Of a stretch of DNA of 64,000 nucleotides, positions 34,717-64,000 are shown one piece after another. The translations under genes and the position numbers were made by a program. This stretch comes from Himantopus leucocephalus (Eukaryota > Chordata > Aves > Charadriiformes > Recurvirostridae), in assembly GCA_003993805.1 (NCBI GenBank), contig RSEF01000017.1:11535365-11599364 (forward strand), written 5' to 3'. The notes below the pieces were generated by a model, which saw only the letters and a program-made list of their open reading frames with translations, was not told the origin of the DNA and did not search any database. How positions within the stretch are numbered: position 1 is the stretch's first letter; every line of letters begins with the position of its first letter.

Positions 34717-37149
34717 AGGTCCCTGAGGAGAAGGCAGGAGGACGGGTTTTCTCCATTTGGTCATCGCACCGTTGCAGCCCGAGGTGCCCGCACAGCACGG
34801 CCACGCTGTCACCTGGGGGGTTCCTGTCTGTGGGATGGCCAGAACGTGTGGTGGTTCGGGTGGGCAGCCACCGCCACGGGTGAAGCGGGAGGAGGGTTTG
34901 CACCAGCGGCGGGAGGAGACCTGTGTGGTGACGGCTGCTGCAGGCAGGAGGAATAATCCCAACAAGCAAACGCACCAGAAAGCCTTGACCAGCATGCTCC
35001 GGAGAGAAACTGCAGAAATCATTTACCGATCCCTGGTGTCGCTGAGGTGGGTGCGTGTTAAAAGACTAAGAAGCACTTTCCATATTTACATTTCCACGTG
35101 TATTAGAGAGCGCACATTAAGGCCCACTCAGGGAGATGCTGCGCTGCCACAAAGGCAGCTCCAAGTGAGCAGCCGGCCCCCGCGCTCCGCTGCTCCCTCC
35201 CGCGGGGCTGCCGGCACTTTCTGCATTGTTAAACTCATAAAAATGGAAATTCTTCCTTTTTAATGTTTAGGAGCTCTTGTCCTTAAGAGCTTTTAGGTTT
35301 GTTTGGTTGGTTTTTCCCCCCCCACTTATTTTAATAACGAGAGATTCTATGGCAAAGAAATAGCAGTTAAGTGTCTGCCTTCTGGCCTGCAGCCCTCCCC
35401 GTGTTTCTCCTGAGCTGAAGGATTTCATCACAGACGGAGCGCCTGGGTTTGAACACGGAGCTGCTGGGTCGTAATAAGCAGTTTTTGCGTGGGGCAGAGC
35501 CTGTCCCCAGCCCCAGGGCAGGGGGGTGCGGGCTGAGAGTCTGGTTTCCTTCGCTGGCTGGTTTTGGGGTGTTTTCTTTCCATCACTCGCCCCTTCACCG
35601 CGACCACCGGCTGTGGGGGACCTGACCCCCGGCTCTACCGTCCCCCTCGGGAGGCTGAGGAGCGGTGGCTCTCTGCACTAAGCCCCTTGGCGGGCGCGTG
35701 TCCTGCCAGGAAAGCCGGTTCCTTGGGCGGGCGGGCGGACGAAGAGCTCAGCCCTCCCTGGCCGTGCTCAGGGGAGAGACTGGGTGGTTCTGGGTCCTGT
35801 GTGGAGCAGAGGGATCCCTGCGAGGGGAGGGCTGTCCTCCTGCAACACCCTTTCGTACTTAAGAAACTCTCCAGCATCTCTTCTCCAGAGACAACAGAAA
35901 TCCACTTGTTCAGACCTAAAAAGGGCCTTTGGTCTGGGGAGCAGGGGATGGTCAGAAGAGCTGTCCCAAAACTCGGGCCAAGGCGAGGACCCGGCGGAGC
36001 CGTGCTGTGCCCTGACCTGGGCCGGTGACAGTCACCTGCAGCCATGTGAAGCAGTCATTCCCCCGAGACGGAGCGTTGTGCTTGCAGTAATCCCTCACAG
36101 CAGACGCAATAAACATGTTGGGTCGTAAATCAGCACTGAGCACGTCCAGCCTCACCTGAGGTCCAGTCCCGAGCGTGCACCAGGACAGCTCTCCTTTGGG
36201 GAGGATGCTTGTCCCAGCCCTGCGTCACAACCTCACGCTGTCCTGCAGTCCCTGCATGTCCCCTTCCTGAGGGCGTTGCAGGAGCAGGTGGTGAGCGGAG
36301 GGGAGAGGGAGGAGAAGACCTAGTTCAGGAGGGGGAACTGCTCCAGCAGCCTGCCTGGAGGTGTTTCTGCAGAAGATCCTCCTTTCCCACCAGGAAAGCT
36401 TTGCTCCTCTTCCCGATGCAGTAGGAACCGGTCATGGGGAAACCAGATCTGCTCGACATGGCTCAGATCTGCTGACAGACAGATCTGCTCAGAGGCTGCA
36501 GCAGCGCCCGGGCTGCTGGGGCGATGCAGAGGGAGAGCGGCCAGCCAGGTCCCCATCGCCCCGGGCACTGCTCCCCACTGACGCTGGCCCCAGACCTGCT
36601 CCGTCTTCCCCAGTGCCTCCACAGACCTCACGGCTGCGCTGCCTCTGCCCCTGCCAGGCTGCTCGCCGCAGGGTGGCCGTCACCCTCTGAGGTGGTGGGA
36701 TCCCCGCTCCCCTCCCTGGCACAGCACCATGCCTACCCCCTCACAGCTCCTTCCAGAGGGTTTATCGCATCCTCACTTCAATCCCAGTATGAGCCACGCT
36801 GCCCCGCTCCTGTGCTGAGCGCTCTCACGTCTCCTGCCCTCTCTATTGTGTTAATTTTTCTTATTTACAGCAGTTCTCCTCCGCTGCGGTGCAGCTTGAG
36901 CAGCTTTGACATTGCGCCGCCCTGGATTTATTCCCCATAAGGGGGCCCTGAAGGTCAGCAGTGGTGGGGCTCGCTGGGAGGTGGCAGAAGATGCTTTGCA
37001 CACGTGGGGCGATGGGTTTGTCCTCACCTTCAAACCAGGCGAGAGGGGCCACTGGAGCTGTGCTGGGGCGGCCTCTCCCCTCGCCCCGCGCTGGCACAAA
37101 GGGCTGCCTGGAAAGCAAGGATGGAGTGGGAAAAGTACCAGCACATTTT

Positions 37150-37450
37150 AATTTTCAGCTCAACCTCTACTGACCACTGTATTTTGATTAGAGCTCTGCT
37201 TCCTTTTCATCTCAGTGCTCTGGCTGGTGACAACTGCCACAGCCTCATGCACGCAGTGCAATAGTTTATCACCGAAGGCCAGCCGCTCTATGAATTCAGA
37301 GCCAGCGCTGAACAAATCACACTGTCACTAACGTCAAACTTGTTAACCTGATCTTTGGTGGATCACTAGTGTCAACATTGCATGGGACATACATTATCGG
37401 GCCCAAGGACTTCGGGAGATGCGTTTGTCAGGCTGCTCTGTCACAGTCCC
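37150..37450. promoter_or_regulatory. AT-rich island, candidate conserved non-coding element
   Basis: A roughly 300-bp block of balanced composition inside GC-rich intergenic DNA, without homopolymers or repeat signatures. Such blocks often mark long-conserved elements. No factor is assigned. Confidence 0.3.
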
Positions 37451-38259
37451 ACTCTTGACCTTCGCAAAGTAACTTTCAAGGATAAGCTGCTTTCCTCTTG
37501 AAAAGAGTTGCTGTTCCCAGGAGTGTCACCCCATGGCCACCGGCCAGGACAGGGCTGCGAGGTGAGGCTGGGTCACCATGCCTGCGGTGGTGGTGTCAGC
37601 CCAGCAATGAGTGAAAGATCTGCTGGGATGGTCCTGTGGGGTGTCCTCCAGGGCTGGGTCCAGGCGGGGAAGGACTTCCATTGGTGTCCATCACCGGCCA
37701 CATCTCTTCCCTGTACTTCTCCCCGCCTTGTCACCAACTGCTCTCACATCTCTCCTCATCTTTTGGCCAGTCTCTGACCCTCTGGAGTTCAAACCTGAAA
37801 ACCAGTCTATTGCATGCAGTAGACTGGTGGGTCTCCTTTCACTGGACCATTGTGACCCTCACGTCTTGGTTTGCCAAGTGCAGGTATAAGAGTTGCTCTC
37901 GACATTTCTCATGGGGTTGATCACTGCTGCAGAGGTCAGATGAAGGATGGGCCACTGTGGCTGTGTGCTCGAGAGGTGTGTGCTCCCGGTGAGCTCCTGC
38001 CCAAGCTCCCAGAGGCTGCTGGGTTTTGTGGTACCTTTGCTTGGGCCGGTGGCATCCCCTGCCTGCAGTCCCCCGTGAGCCGGAGGAGAGTGGTGCCACA
38101 GGGCACGCGACGGGCTGGGCACCCTGCACAAGGCTGCGCGGTGGCGGGGCCGTCGAGGTGGGACTGCGCCGGAGCAGACGCGGCTCATGGCCGGAGGGAC
38201 CCCAAGGCGGGTGCCGGATTCGAGCTCCACATCGCTGTCCCCGCAGGACGACCCCGCTA

Positions 38260-38500
38260 ATCAGCTGTGAAAGAGAGAGAGAAAGCTGGAGAGAAATCTT
38301 TCTCTCTGCTAACCTCATCACAATAAAGATTCCTATAAAGAGCTCTTATCCTTGAAGAAAATGAGGCACATAAGCAGGAATAGTAAACAAAAGGCTGTCA
38401 TTTTGACCCAGGAGTGCTTCATGTTGTTGGCAACTGCCAAGAGGAAACATAAAGAGAGGCTGCATCCAAGTCCCAATTATGCAGAACTATGTGACTGATA
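38260..38500. promoter_or_regulatory. AT-rich island, candidate conserved non-coding element
   Basis: A sharply bounded low-GC block containing AATAAAGATTCC-type and CAGCTG (E-box) motifs, unlike the GC-rich flanks. Regulatory function is inferred from composition only. Confidence 0.3.
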
Positions 38501-39929
38501 TGTCAATGAGTCCTCCCGGGAGGAGACCACCAGCACTTCCCGGCGCTGCCTGTGCACCATCTGCACACGCCGCCATACACTGGGCCTGCCCGCACCCCCG
38601 AGCGAAGGCGTGCGTGGCATCGGAAGAATGCAGAGGACAAGGTAATGTCATCAGGAACGCTATCGCCAAAGTCCTCACCGCACACGCATTATCGGCACGG
38701 GCCCCGGAGTCAGGGACTGCGGGCAGCCGGCGGTGCAGGCAGTGAGATCTGGCAAACAGTAGTGCTGACCACACCTGCTGCAGGCACGCTCCGGGAACGT
38801 GGCGCAGGCAGGAGGGCTGCCCCGCCGCCGATAAGCTGAGTGGATGGAGATAAAATCCAAGAAGGAGATATGCTTTGCTGAGCATCAAGGCTACGCACCA
38901 GCAAGGAGCCAAAGCACGGCTGCGGCCCGCAGCGGGTGGTGCAGCTCCGCGGGCTCCGGCTGTGCTGTGGCCACACCAGCCCCACGGCCCAGCCAGGAGG
39001 AGATGGGTCAGGGCAGTCACTGGACCAAAAGCCGTGGCTTTGGTGATGGACGTGCCAGTGCTTGGGCCCATCGGGAGCACGAAGCAGAGGCTGTGCCGGT
39101 CCCTTGGCCATGACAACGCTGCGGCAGGGCAGCAACTTTGGGGTCCATCCCCATGCCTGACCACCAGCCGTCCCCTCCCTGGCACATCCCTGGGGACCTG
39201 TGCAGCTGGAAGCCCAGGGCCACCCCGTCCCTCCCTCTTGGGTGCTGTGGCCATCCAAATGTCACCCCAGTCTGCCCCTCCTCGCTGTCCCCAGGGACCC
39301 CCGGGGCTGTGCACAGCCCGCAGCGTGGGCTCGGCGCGTGCTGGCTGCTCCTGCCTGCGTGGGCACGTGCTGCCCGGGGTATGCAGGGTCTCCTCGGGCA
39401 CAGCTGGTCCCATGTCCAGCACAAGCCTGGCACATGGCGGGGAAGGAGAGCAGCAGCACAGACAAGAGGTGGGAGCTGCCGCAGAGGGCCCTGCCGTCGG
39501 TGCTGGCACCCGGCTGGTGCAGAGGGGCCGGGGCAGCCCCGGTGCTGGAGCCCCACATGCCTGCCCTGCCAGGAGCCGGCTCTGCCCGGCCTCTGCATGG
39601 CCGCTCCGGAGCGGCCTTCCCAAATCCGCCCTCCCGCCGCCGCTGGCCGGGACCTGCCGGGCTGCACCGGCGCCCATGCACTGGCCCTGACCCGGGGCCG
39701 CGCGCCCGCTGCAGAAGCTGGGCCACGGCCTTGGCAAGGGAAAGTGCCCAAGGCCGGCGGGGACGTATTTACCCCTGAAAGCACCTTGCTGCAAAAATAG
39801 CAAGCGGCCGGCATGAGGCCGGGGCTTCCCGGGGGAACAATGCCCGGCGGGAGGAAGCGGCCGCGGCCGCCCCGCAGCTCCGTCCCCGCCTCGCGCGGTG
39901 CTGAGCCGCGAGCCACTGCGTGCCGGCCC

Positions 39930-40015
39930 GGCGGGGACCTTGAACCTGCCACAGATTTATTTTCTCTGACATTGGCATCGTGTCGGAACATCTGGCATGC
40001 GGCTGATAATTGCTG
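39930..40015. promoter_or_regulatory. NR5A1: Candidate NR5A1 upstream autoregulatory enhancer
   Basis: GACCTTGA at 39936-39943 is a perfect SF-1 half-site on the minus strand (TCAAGGTC), and TAATTG at 40007-40012 is a homeodomain core. The block is about 1.2 kb upstream of the presumed promoter. The mouse fetal Leydig enhancer of this gene is an upstream element needing an SF-1 site and a homeobox site. The comparison is inference; conservation was not tested. Confidence 0.4.
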
Positions 40016-41029
40016 GGGATCGGGGCGGAAGCCGCTCCGGGCCTGGCGCTTCTTCCAGAGCTCTGTTTTCATTAGTTTTTCTCCTCTCTTCAGCTGCAGA
40101 GCGAGGAAAAAACAGGCAGGGCTGCGCAGCTCGCTGCTCCAGCTCCTCTCCCTGTGCCTGCAGCACCGGGGGGGTCCCTGCCACCCCCCGCTCAGTGTGG
40201 GTACACTGCAGCGACCATCACCATCGCACCATGTCAGGGCTGAGTCAATGCCAATGGGGGACAAGTCCTTCCCTGACCCCTGAGCCCGGGATCGTGGGTC
40301 CTGCCGTGCCGCCCTGGGTGTCAGCAGCCGCCTGGCCGGGCCAGCCCGTCCTCGGGGCTGTCATCGCTGTGGGATGAGGCAAAGAGCGGGGCCCTGTGTG
40401 CAAACAGGCAGGGAGACGCCGCGGTGATGGATGGCCGGAGCGTGGGGCCGGCAGTGGGAGCAAATTCCCGCTCTGGCAGGACGGGAGGCGTCATGCACGG
40501 CCTCTCGCCCCGGCGCCTGGCCTTGCTGCCCTTGTGTTTTTGCACAGGGCGATCGGAAACCTGAGCCCTGCGGCCAGTGGGGTGCCCACGGGTCAGGACC
40601 GTACCCAGCAATGGCGGGTTGGGATAATCCACGCGGCAAACACACCTCCATGGCCAGGGGCTTGGCTGCCCGGCCGCCTCCCCAGCCCAGGGGGTCCCAC
40701 TTCCCTCCGGTGCCATTTTGGCTCATGCGGAGCTGCCGTGCGAGGGCACTGCGAGCTTGCAGGGACCCTGGGCACAGGGCCCCACGCCTGGAGGAGCGCC
40801 CTCCCACCCTCCCCTGCAAGGAGACCCTCTGGGGCCGGGGAGGTCCCGACTGCAGGTCCGGCGCTGGGTGGGTGCTGTGGGCTTGCGCTCCTCCTGGAGT
40901 CATCCTGCCCCACGCCCGCGGCCCCCTCCCTCCCGCCCTGGGCCGTAAATCAGCACGGCCGCGGGTGCTGGCGCGCTCGCCGCCGCCTGCCGGTGCCCCC
41001 CGCCTCCCCGCGGGGTCTCTCTCCCCTGG

Positions 41030-41165
41030 CGCGTTATCTGCCACGGGGGTCCCACTTATCTCCACTGTCACTTTCTAATGCTAGTTTATGGGCAGCGTTT
41101 TGTAGCTTAATTATGATGTTTTTCATCACGGTCACGTGGCCACAGAAGCCAATAAGGCACCGAAG
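41030..41165 (+). promoter_or_regulatory. NR5A1: NR5A1 basal promoter (GATA, TAATTA, E-box, CCAAT)
   Basis: In order: two TTATCT (reverse GATA) motifs at 41034-41039 and 41056-41061, TAATTA at 41108-41113, E-box CACGTG at 41133-41138 and CCAAT at 41149-41153. The mammalian SF-1 promoter is known for exactly a CACGTG E-box (bound by USF) followed about 10 bases later by a CCAAT box, with LHX9-type homeodomain sites upstream. The match in order and spacing makes this the best promoter candidate, although no TATA box is present. Confidence 0.72.
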
Positions 41166-41199
41166 TGGGTCCATCCCGGCTGAGCCTGGCCCCCGTGGG

Positions 41200-41425
41200 G
41201 AGGAGATTGGCCGGTGTCCTGCCCAGGGCGCCGTGCGCGCAGCCAGAGCCCCGACACCTTCCCGGCGGAGACGGGTCCCATAAATCCCCCAGCCCACTGC
41301 GGACAGGGCAGCGGTGCCCAGCACTCCACGAAGGCTCCTCGGGCAGCAGCTCCCGGCCGGCAGTGCGAGCGAGGCTCTCCTGCCGCGCTGGCCCCACGCG
41401 CAGCGGGGCACGCAGCTGCCTCGTG
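41200..41425 (+). other. NR5A1: Putative non-coding exon 1 of NR5A1
   Basis: Transcription starting some 60-70 bases after the E-box/CCAAT pair would begin near 41200. A consensus donor GTGAGT lies at 41426, and an acceptor before the coding ATG is at 43831-43838. Vertebrate NR5A1 has a non-coding first exon about this far from exon 2. The start is approximate. Confidence 0.5.
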
Positions 41426-42240
41426 GTGAGTATGCGGCTGTGGGGAGAACCGCGGTGCCCCCATCCCACCCGTCTCCCACCCACTGCCACCATTCCCCGG
41501 CATGGCGGAGGCCGAGGCCGGAGCTGGGGACGTGGCAGGGCTTGGCGAGGAAGCGGGAGCTGCGCGTGGGCCTCCGCTTCCCGTCCTGTCCCCATCGGCG
41601 GGTGTGGGGATGGAGGCTCTGCGCACTGCGGGCAGCGGAGCGAGGCCTCGCCATAGCCTTGATCCCTCGGCCATGCTGCTGCCCAGAAATGTCGGGTCTG
41701 GCTGCTGAGGGTCTCCGGGAGGCCAGCCAGCGTTGGTTGGGGGTCCCCGGTCATGCCGGCGCTGCGTGTTACCCATGGGAGTACAGACAGTCCCCGCACC
41801 CTGGAGCAGGCGTGAGAGGCGGCCGGGGACCCCTTGGTGTCCGGGGTCGGCTGAGCCGGCGTCCCTTCCCCATCCCGCACCGGTGGGCACCACAGCCCTC
41901 GCCTCCCTGTTGCTTTTGTTCCTCGCGGTGTTTGCTCAGCTCTTCTCCCGACCCACGGTTCCTCCTGGGCTCCTCTTCCCTGATGGCAGGTCCCGCTCTG
42001 CAGCTGCCCGGCAGCTCCCCCGGGAGCTCGCGGCGAGTGCGGGGGCCGTGGCTGAGGGGCTCTGCCGGCGGTGGGAGCGCTCCTTCCCGGCCAAACAGCG
42101 GCTGACCCGCACCGGGGGCTGCTCTGCTGCTATTCTTAGCCCGGGCTCGATCCCTGGTGGCTCTGGAGCAATGTTCTGCCGAGCCCGTTTCCTGTTTGCC
42201 GCGCTCCCTGCCAGCGCCGTGGGCAGCAGCGGGCGTGTGG

Positions 42241-42332
42241 GGCGAGCCGTGCGAGGCGAGCCGTGCGGGATGAGCCGTGTGGGACAAGCCGTGCAGGACG
42301 AGCCGTGCCGGATGAGCCGTGCAGGATGAGCC
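42241..42332. repeat. 14-bp minisatellite (GAGCCGTGCRGGAY-like), about 6.5 units
   Basis: Successive 14-base units share AGCCGTG with variation at the junctions. One + frame through it repeats a DEPCGMS-type pattern, which is a by-product. Confidence 0.88.
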
Positions 42333-43694
42333 AAGTGGAGCTAGCAACCACGGCTCCCCTTCCAGGGCTCTGCCGGCAGCACAGCCCCCAGCCATGCAGC
42401 AGCTTCAGGCAGCCACGGCCTCGGGGCCCCCGTACCGCTGCCCTGCCTGCAGCTCCCTCGGCATCAAAATGCCTCGAATCGGAGCTCCCTCCCCAGGGGC
42501 TGTGCAGGCAGCAGTCTGTGCTGGGGCAGACTGGGACTCTGTAGCAGTCATTAACGGTCTCTTGACCGAGCGGGTGGTCCCTGACGGGATGGGTTCAGCT
42601 GCAGTGCCCAGCTCAGAGCCGGAGCCTCGAGCTCCCCGTGGCCAAGTGCCTGAGCTGCGGCGTGTGGCCAGCCGGCCTGGGAGCATCCCAATAAACAGGA
42701 CGTGCCGGGAGCACGGGTGCTCCTCTGCCGGTCTGCTGCCGTCATGGAACATTTCATTAAGAATCTCTAAATGTGAAGCAATTAATTAAATACCGGCAGT
42801 GAACAATCGCTGTCTGACAGGCAGACCAGGACACCGCTGGCAGTGGTTGCTCCACATGGGGTGGTCAGCACTCGGTCTGAACCCTCACCTTGTTAGTGGT
42901 GGTGCCAGAGGAGGTGTCAGGAGCTGCTGCACACCCCAGTGCTCCCCACGCAGCTCTCCCCGGGCTCTGCGAGCGCCTCCCCGCCGCCGGCCTGGCGCAG
43001 GGTAGCAGGGGTGGTTCTGGCAGGGCCCGGGGTCCGGGGGCTCAGCGCCGAGCGGGGCTGGCTGCAGGGTGTTCCTCTCGCTCAGACACGTTTAATTGTG
43101 CTCCAGCCCCTAGGACTCCCGATTCCCACGCTGGTCCTGCCTCTCGCAGGCCGGATACCTGGGGAGGTGGGGGGCTCGTTGTTCCCCACGGATGGTGTGG
43201 GGCAGCTCCACCAGCCCCGGGGCAAGCGGGAAGGGTCTCCAGCCCCTTCCTGCAGAGAGGCGCTCCGTGCCCGTCCTGCCCCTGGGGTCCCTGGGGTGGG
43301 AGCCCGGCGCTGCCGAGGCCTGGCCGAGCAGCCTCCCCCAGCCCGGAGCAGCAGGGGAGGGCGCGGGGCTGCTCCTGCCCCCAGCCCCCAGCCCCGGGTC
43401 CCTTTCTGCCCCCCATACTTGCCCCGGGGGTGCCGCCAGGAGCTGTCAGCCCGGGGTGCCGTGCCCGCTGCCCGCTGCCCGCCGGGGCCTGCCGTGCCGG
43501 GGGCCGGCGGCGGGGCAGAACGCGGCCCCGTCCCCCTGTCCCCGTGTCCCCGGGCTGGCAGGTCCCTCCGCGCCCCCCCCCTCCCCGCCGTGTCCCCGGC
43601 GCCGTGAGCCGCCCGCTCTCCCCAGAGGAGGTTCCCCAGCCCCCGGGGGGGTGGCCGCTCGCCCGCACCAACATGGAGATGCTCTTCCAGGCGC

Positions 43695-61878
<18,184 letters not shown>

Positions 61879-62250
61879 GCGCAGCCGCCAGCACGGACCC
61901 GGCGGAGCCCCGGTGCTGCCAGCGGCACCACAGGGGCAGGACGCGTGCCCGGGGCTGGTGGGCCAGTGCTGCCTCTCCATCCTGCCCGTCTCAGTGATGC
62001 TATTTAACCTGTACTATTGGAAAAGTCCCAGATGGTTTATTTTAATAGGCAGTAAGGACAGTTGATGGCTGCGGGGCTGTGGGCTCGGCTGCCGGACTGC
62101 CCCATCGTCAGCGCTGCCCCCCAGCTCCTGTGCACACGCGGTGTCGCCTGCCTGACCTGGCTCTGCAGCGCGAAGGAAGGGTAAAGCCTGTCCCGGCTTT
62201 TCTCCTATTTATGCTCCTCTCCTGCTGCCCCTACCAGCTGTTTCTCCACC
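61879..62250 (+). other. NR5A1: NR5A1 3' UTR (end undetermined)
   Basis: Sequence after the stop is GC-rich, with a short AT-rich stretch at about 61998-62065. I found no canonical AATAAA between the stop and the window end, so the poly(A) site is unknown and the boundary is nominal. Confidence 0.4.
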
Positions 62251-64000
62251 GCTGCCATCCCTCCCCCAACCCTGCCCCATGACTCAGGGCCCCTCGTGCA
62301 CAGGGCAGGGGAGAGGTGAGGTGAACCCCCCCCCCGGGTTGTGGTTTCGTGGTGGTCAGGGTGTCCCCAGGTACCAGCACGGGGGCAGAGGATTTCTGCA
62401 GGAGCCAAGCAGAACGCCAGGGCTGGGGCTAGAGCTGTCGGCCCCGTGCAGCCGTGCCGGGACCCCAAGGTGCACGTGCCAGGGTCCCCGCTCCTGGCTC
62501 CCTGCAGCGTTGCTGCCTGCTCCGCATCCCGCCGCTGCCCCAGCCGAGCGAGGGCAGGCAGGGACAGGCAGTGCTGAGCCCTTGGCTGACATTTGTTTTC
62601 TCAGTGCTTGCTGGTGCTGGAGGCATCAGCCGTGGCTTTGCAGCCCATGGTAGCCACAGTGCCCGGAGCCTACGGGTGTCTGTTGTCAGCACGTCTCTGA
62701 GATGTCAAAGCTTTGCTGCAGAAGCTCTAAGAGATTCGGTACCAGGGGCAGGGGACTGTCCTTGGGACACTTTGAGCCCGTGGCCTTGCAGCTGCGCCCT
62801 CGGTGCCAGCACAACATCCCCGCGGCTCGAAAGCTTTGCAGGTCGTGGTACCCAGGCGGCATCGACACCACGAACCAAGCTGGTTCTGGAAGCCCGAGGA
62901 ACAGGGTGGCCCCAGGACAGTGGCCCTGGGCAGCGCAGGTCCTGCCTCGCTCCAGCCGTCAGCCATGTCCAGGCAGTGCCTGGAGAACAGCCAAGGGGCA
63001 GGACGGGGCCGGGGACCGACCCTGTCCCCTCCCTGCCTGCAGGTGATGCTGGCAGTGCAGCGGGGCAGGAGGGAGGTGCGGGGTCCAGCCCCTGCCCCGC
63101 AGGTGCCGGGGCAGCAGCACGCCCAGGCTGCAAACAGCCCAGAGCTGCTCCCGCGCCAGCACGTGCCCGAGGGCTCGGGGGAGCTGCGGGGCTTTGCAGC
63201 CCCCTCCTGCATTTACCTGCCCAAGCACATGGGTAAGGAGTAATAAGAATTGTCCTGTGCTTCATGCCAGGCCGGGCCGAGCCCCCAGCCCCCCCGTGGA
63301 GCTCTGCTGTGTCCCCAGGTGACAACAAATGCTGTGCTGAAGCCACAAGCAAAGAGCTGTCGGTTCCTCTCCCATCGCAGGACAGGGGCTCACGGACACC
63401 ACTGGGCAGTACTGGGGGGCTGCAGCCCCCTGAGCTGGGACATACCGGACTCTCACTGCTGCTTTCTCTTGGTCTCAGCCACGCTCTCCTCTCCTCCAGC
63501 CCCACGGCTGCTGCTGGGCAGCCCAGCACAGCCCCCCTGCCACGGCTGGGCCCCCCCAGGCTCCACTGGGGCTCCTCCAGCACGGCTGGGGTTGGTTCAG
63601 GTTTGTTTTCCACGGCGGGTGTTTGCTCCTCGTTTCGAGGGGGCTGTCATCCGCCGCGGCTCTGCGCAGAGCCGGTGCCTTGAGGAGCTGCAGACGCTGC
63701 GCCCGGAGCTGCGCGGTTTGTGGAAGCTTGTTAGATGCAGAAGAGCATGTCTGTCTCTGCTTTCAACATGTTTGTGCATTTTCCTCCTGAAGTCTGTGGT
63801 TCTGTTTCACCTTCTTTTTGTGAACTTAAAGAACTGGAGAAAATGGTTTGGGAGGTAAAAGATGTTTTATTTTCAGAAAATGAAAAGTGTCCTTAAGTGT
63901 CTCTCTCTCTCTCTCTCTCTGTCTCTCACATCCTTTCCTCCCTCTCATCCCTCCCCTTCCCCACTCCCCACCCTTCCTTCCCAGGCAGGAGGTTACCAAC
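62251..64000. other. Downstream flank, no gene supported
   Basis: The sequence is GC-rich with long compositional frames on both strands and no recognisable domain. In mammals the next gene is ADGRD2, in the opposite orientation. I could not identify any of its exons on the minus strand here. Confidence 0.5.
63899..63927. repeat. (CT)n microsatellite
   Basis: An uninterrupted CT run of ten units at 63901-63920 with short CT-rich extensions. It continues into a pyrimidine-rich stretch to the window end. Confidence 0.9.

Larger units (their letters stand above)
34321..41029. other. NR6A1-NR5A1 intergenic region
   Basis: This is 6.7 kb with no supported gene. GC-rich frames on both strands are compositional. 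Three AT-rich islands stand out, at 37150-37450, 38260-38500 and 39935-40090. CAGATCTGCT appears three times at 36444, 36464 and 36480. The same two genes are adjacent and co-oriented in mammals, so the interval is expected to hold NR5A1 upstream control elements. Confidence 0.55.

Noticed and set aside
36444..36489. Three CAGATCTGCT copies
   Set aside because: Spacing is irregular (20 and 16 bases) and the flanks do not repeat; insufficient for a tandem repeat call.
38487..40264. Minus-strand frames of 438 and 415 codons in the intergenic region
   Set aside because: Low-complexity Ala/Gly/Pro/Arg-rich translations with frames open on both strands; they cross the SF-1-site block and show no family resemblance.
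63044..63243. Possible + strand exon after a CTGCCTGCAG acceptor ending in a stop
   Set aside because: No homologous domain, no upstream partner exon, and the frame is rich in Pro/Gln/Arg as expected of GC-rich noncoding DNA.
62705..63613. Minus-strand 302-codon frame as a possible ADGRD2 end
   Set aside because: No seven-transmembrane pattern or GPCR motif is visible; only synteny suggests the gene, which is not enough.

Overview
The window looks like an avian (bird) microchromosome-type segment. The evidence is a CR1 LINE 3' end with the typical short terminal repeat, GC-rich and CpG-dense stretches, short introns and GC minisatellites. Protein-level identity to vertebrate nuclear receptors is unmistakable. 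I cannot name the species. Four N-gaps mark assembly joins.

Two nuclear-receptor genes lie head to tail on the + strand. NR6A1 (GCNF) occupies 718-27486 as nine coding exons, all with GT/AG borders and consistent phases, giving a 439-residue protein. It starts from a CpG-island first exon with a very short N-terminus and a strong upstream ORF. Its 3' UTR probably runs to an AATAAA at 34295. That interval holds several let-7 and miR-196 seed matches, including dual sites. NR5A1 (SF-1/Ad4BP) follows with coding exons at 43853-61878 (466 residues). Its likely promoter is a TAATTA / CACGTG / CCAAT cluster at 41108-41153, feeding a non-coding exon ending at 41425. A second TATA-type start may lie at 43695.

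Layout: 1-860 CpG island, uORF and NR6A1 exon 1; 746-9402 long intron 1; 9403-19115 DBD, hinge and first LBD exons, with intron 2 carrying a 177-bp duplication around an N, a CT-rich minisatellite, a CR1 end and an old LINE reverse-transcriptase relic; 19116-27486 the remaining LBD exons; 27487-34320 probable 3' UTR; 34321-41030 intergenic, with AT-rich blocks that look constrained; 41030-43852 NR5A1 promoter and 5' UTR; 43853-61878 NR5A1, whose introns 4 and 6 contain AT-rich islands suited to the fetal adrenal, hypothalamic and pituitary enhancers known from mouse; 61879-64000 3' UTR and then sequence with no supported gene.

Functionally, both proteins are orphan receptors that bind AGGTCA-type half-sites: NR6A1 as a dimer and mainly a repressor in early embryo and germ line, NR5A1 as a monomeric activator of steroidogenic and gonadal genes. 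Their adjacency and common orientation match the mammalian locus. No exotic new system is visible. The most interesting signals are regulatory: the let-7/miR-196 site cluster, the uORF, candidate NR5A1 enhancers, and loss of the hinge Ser-Pro site in this SF-1.
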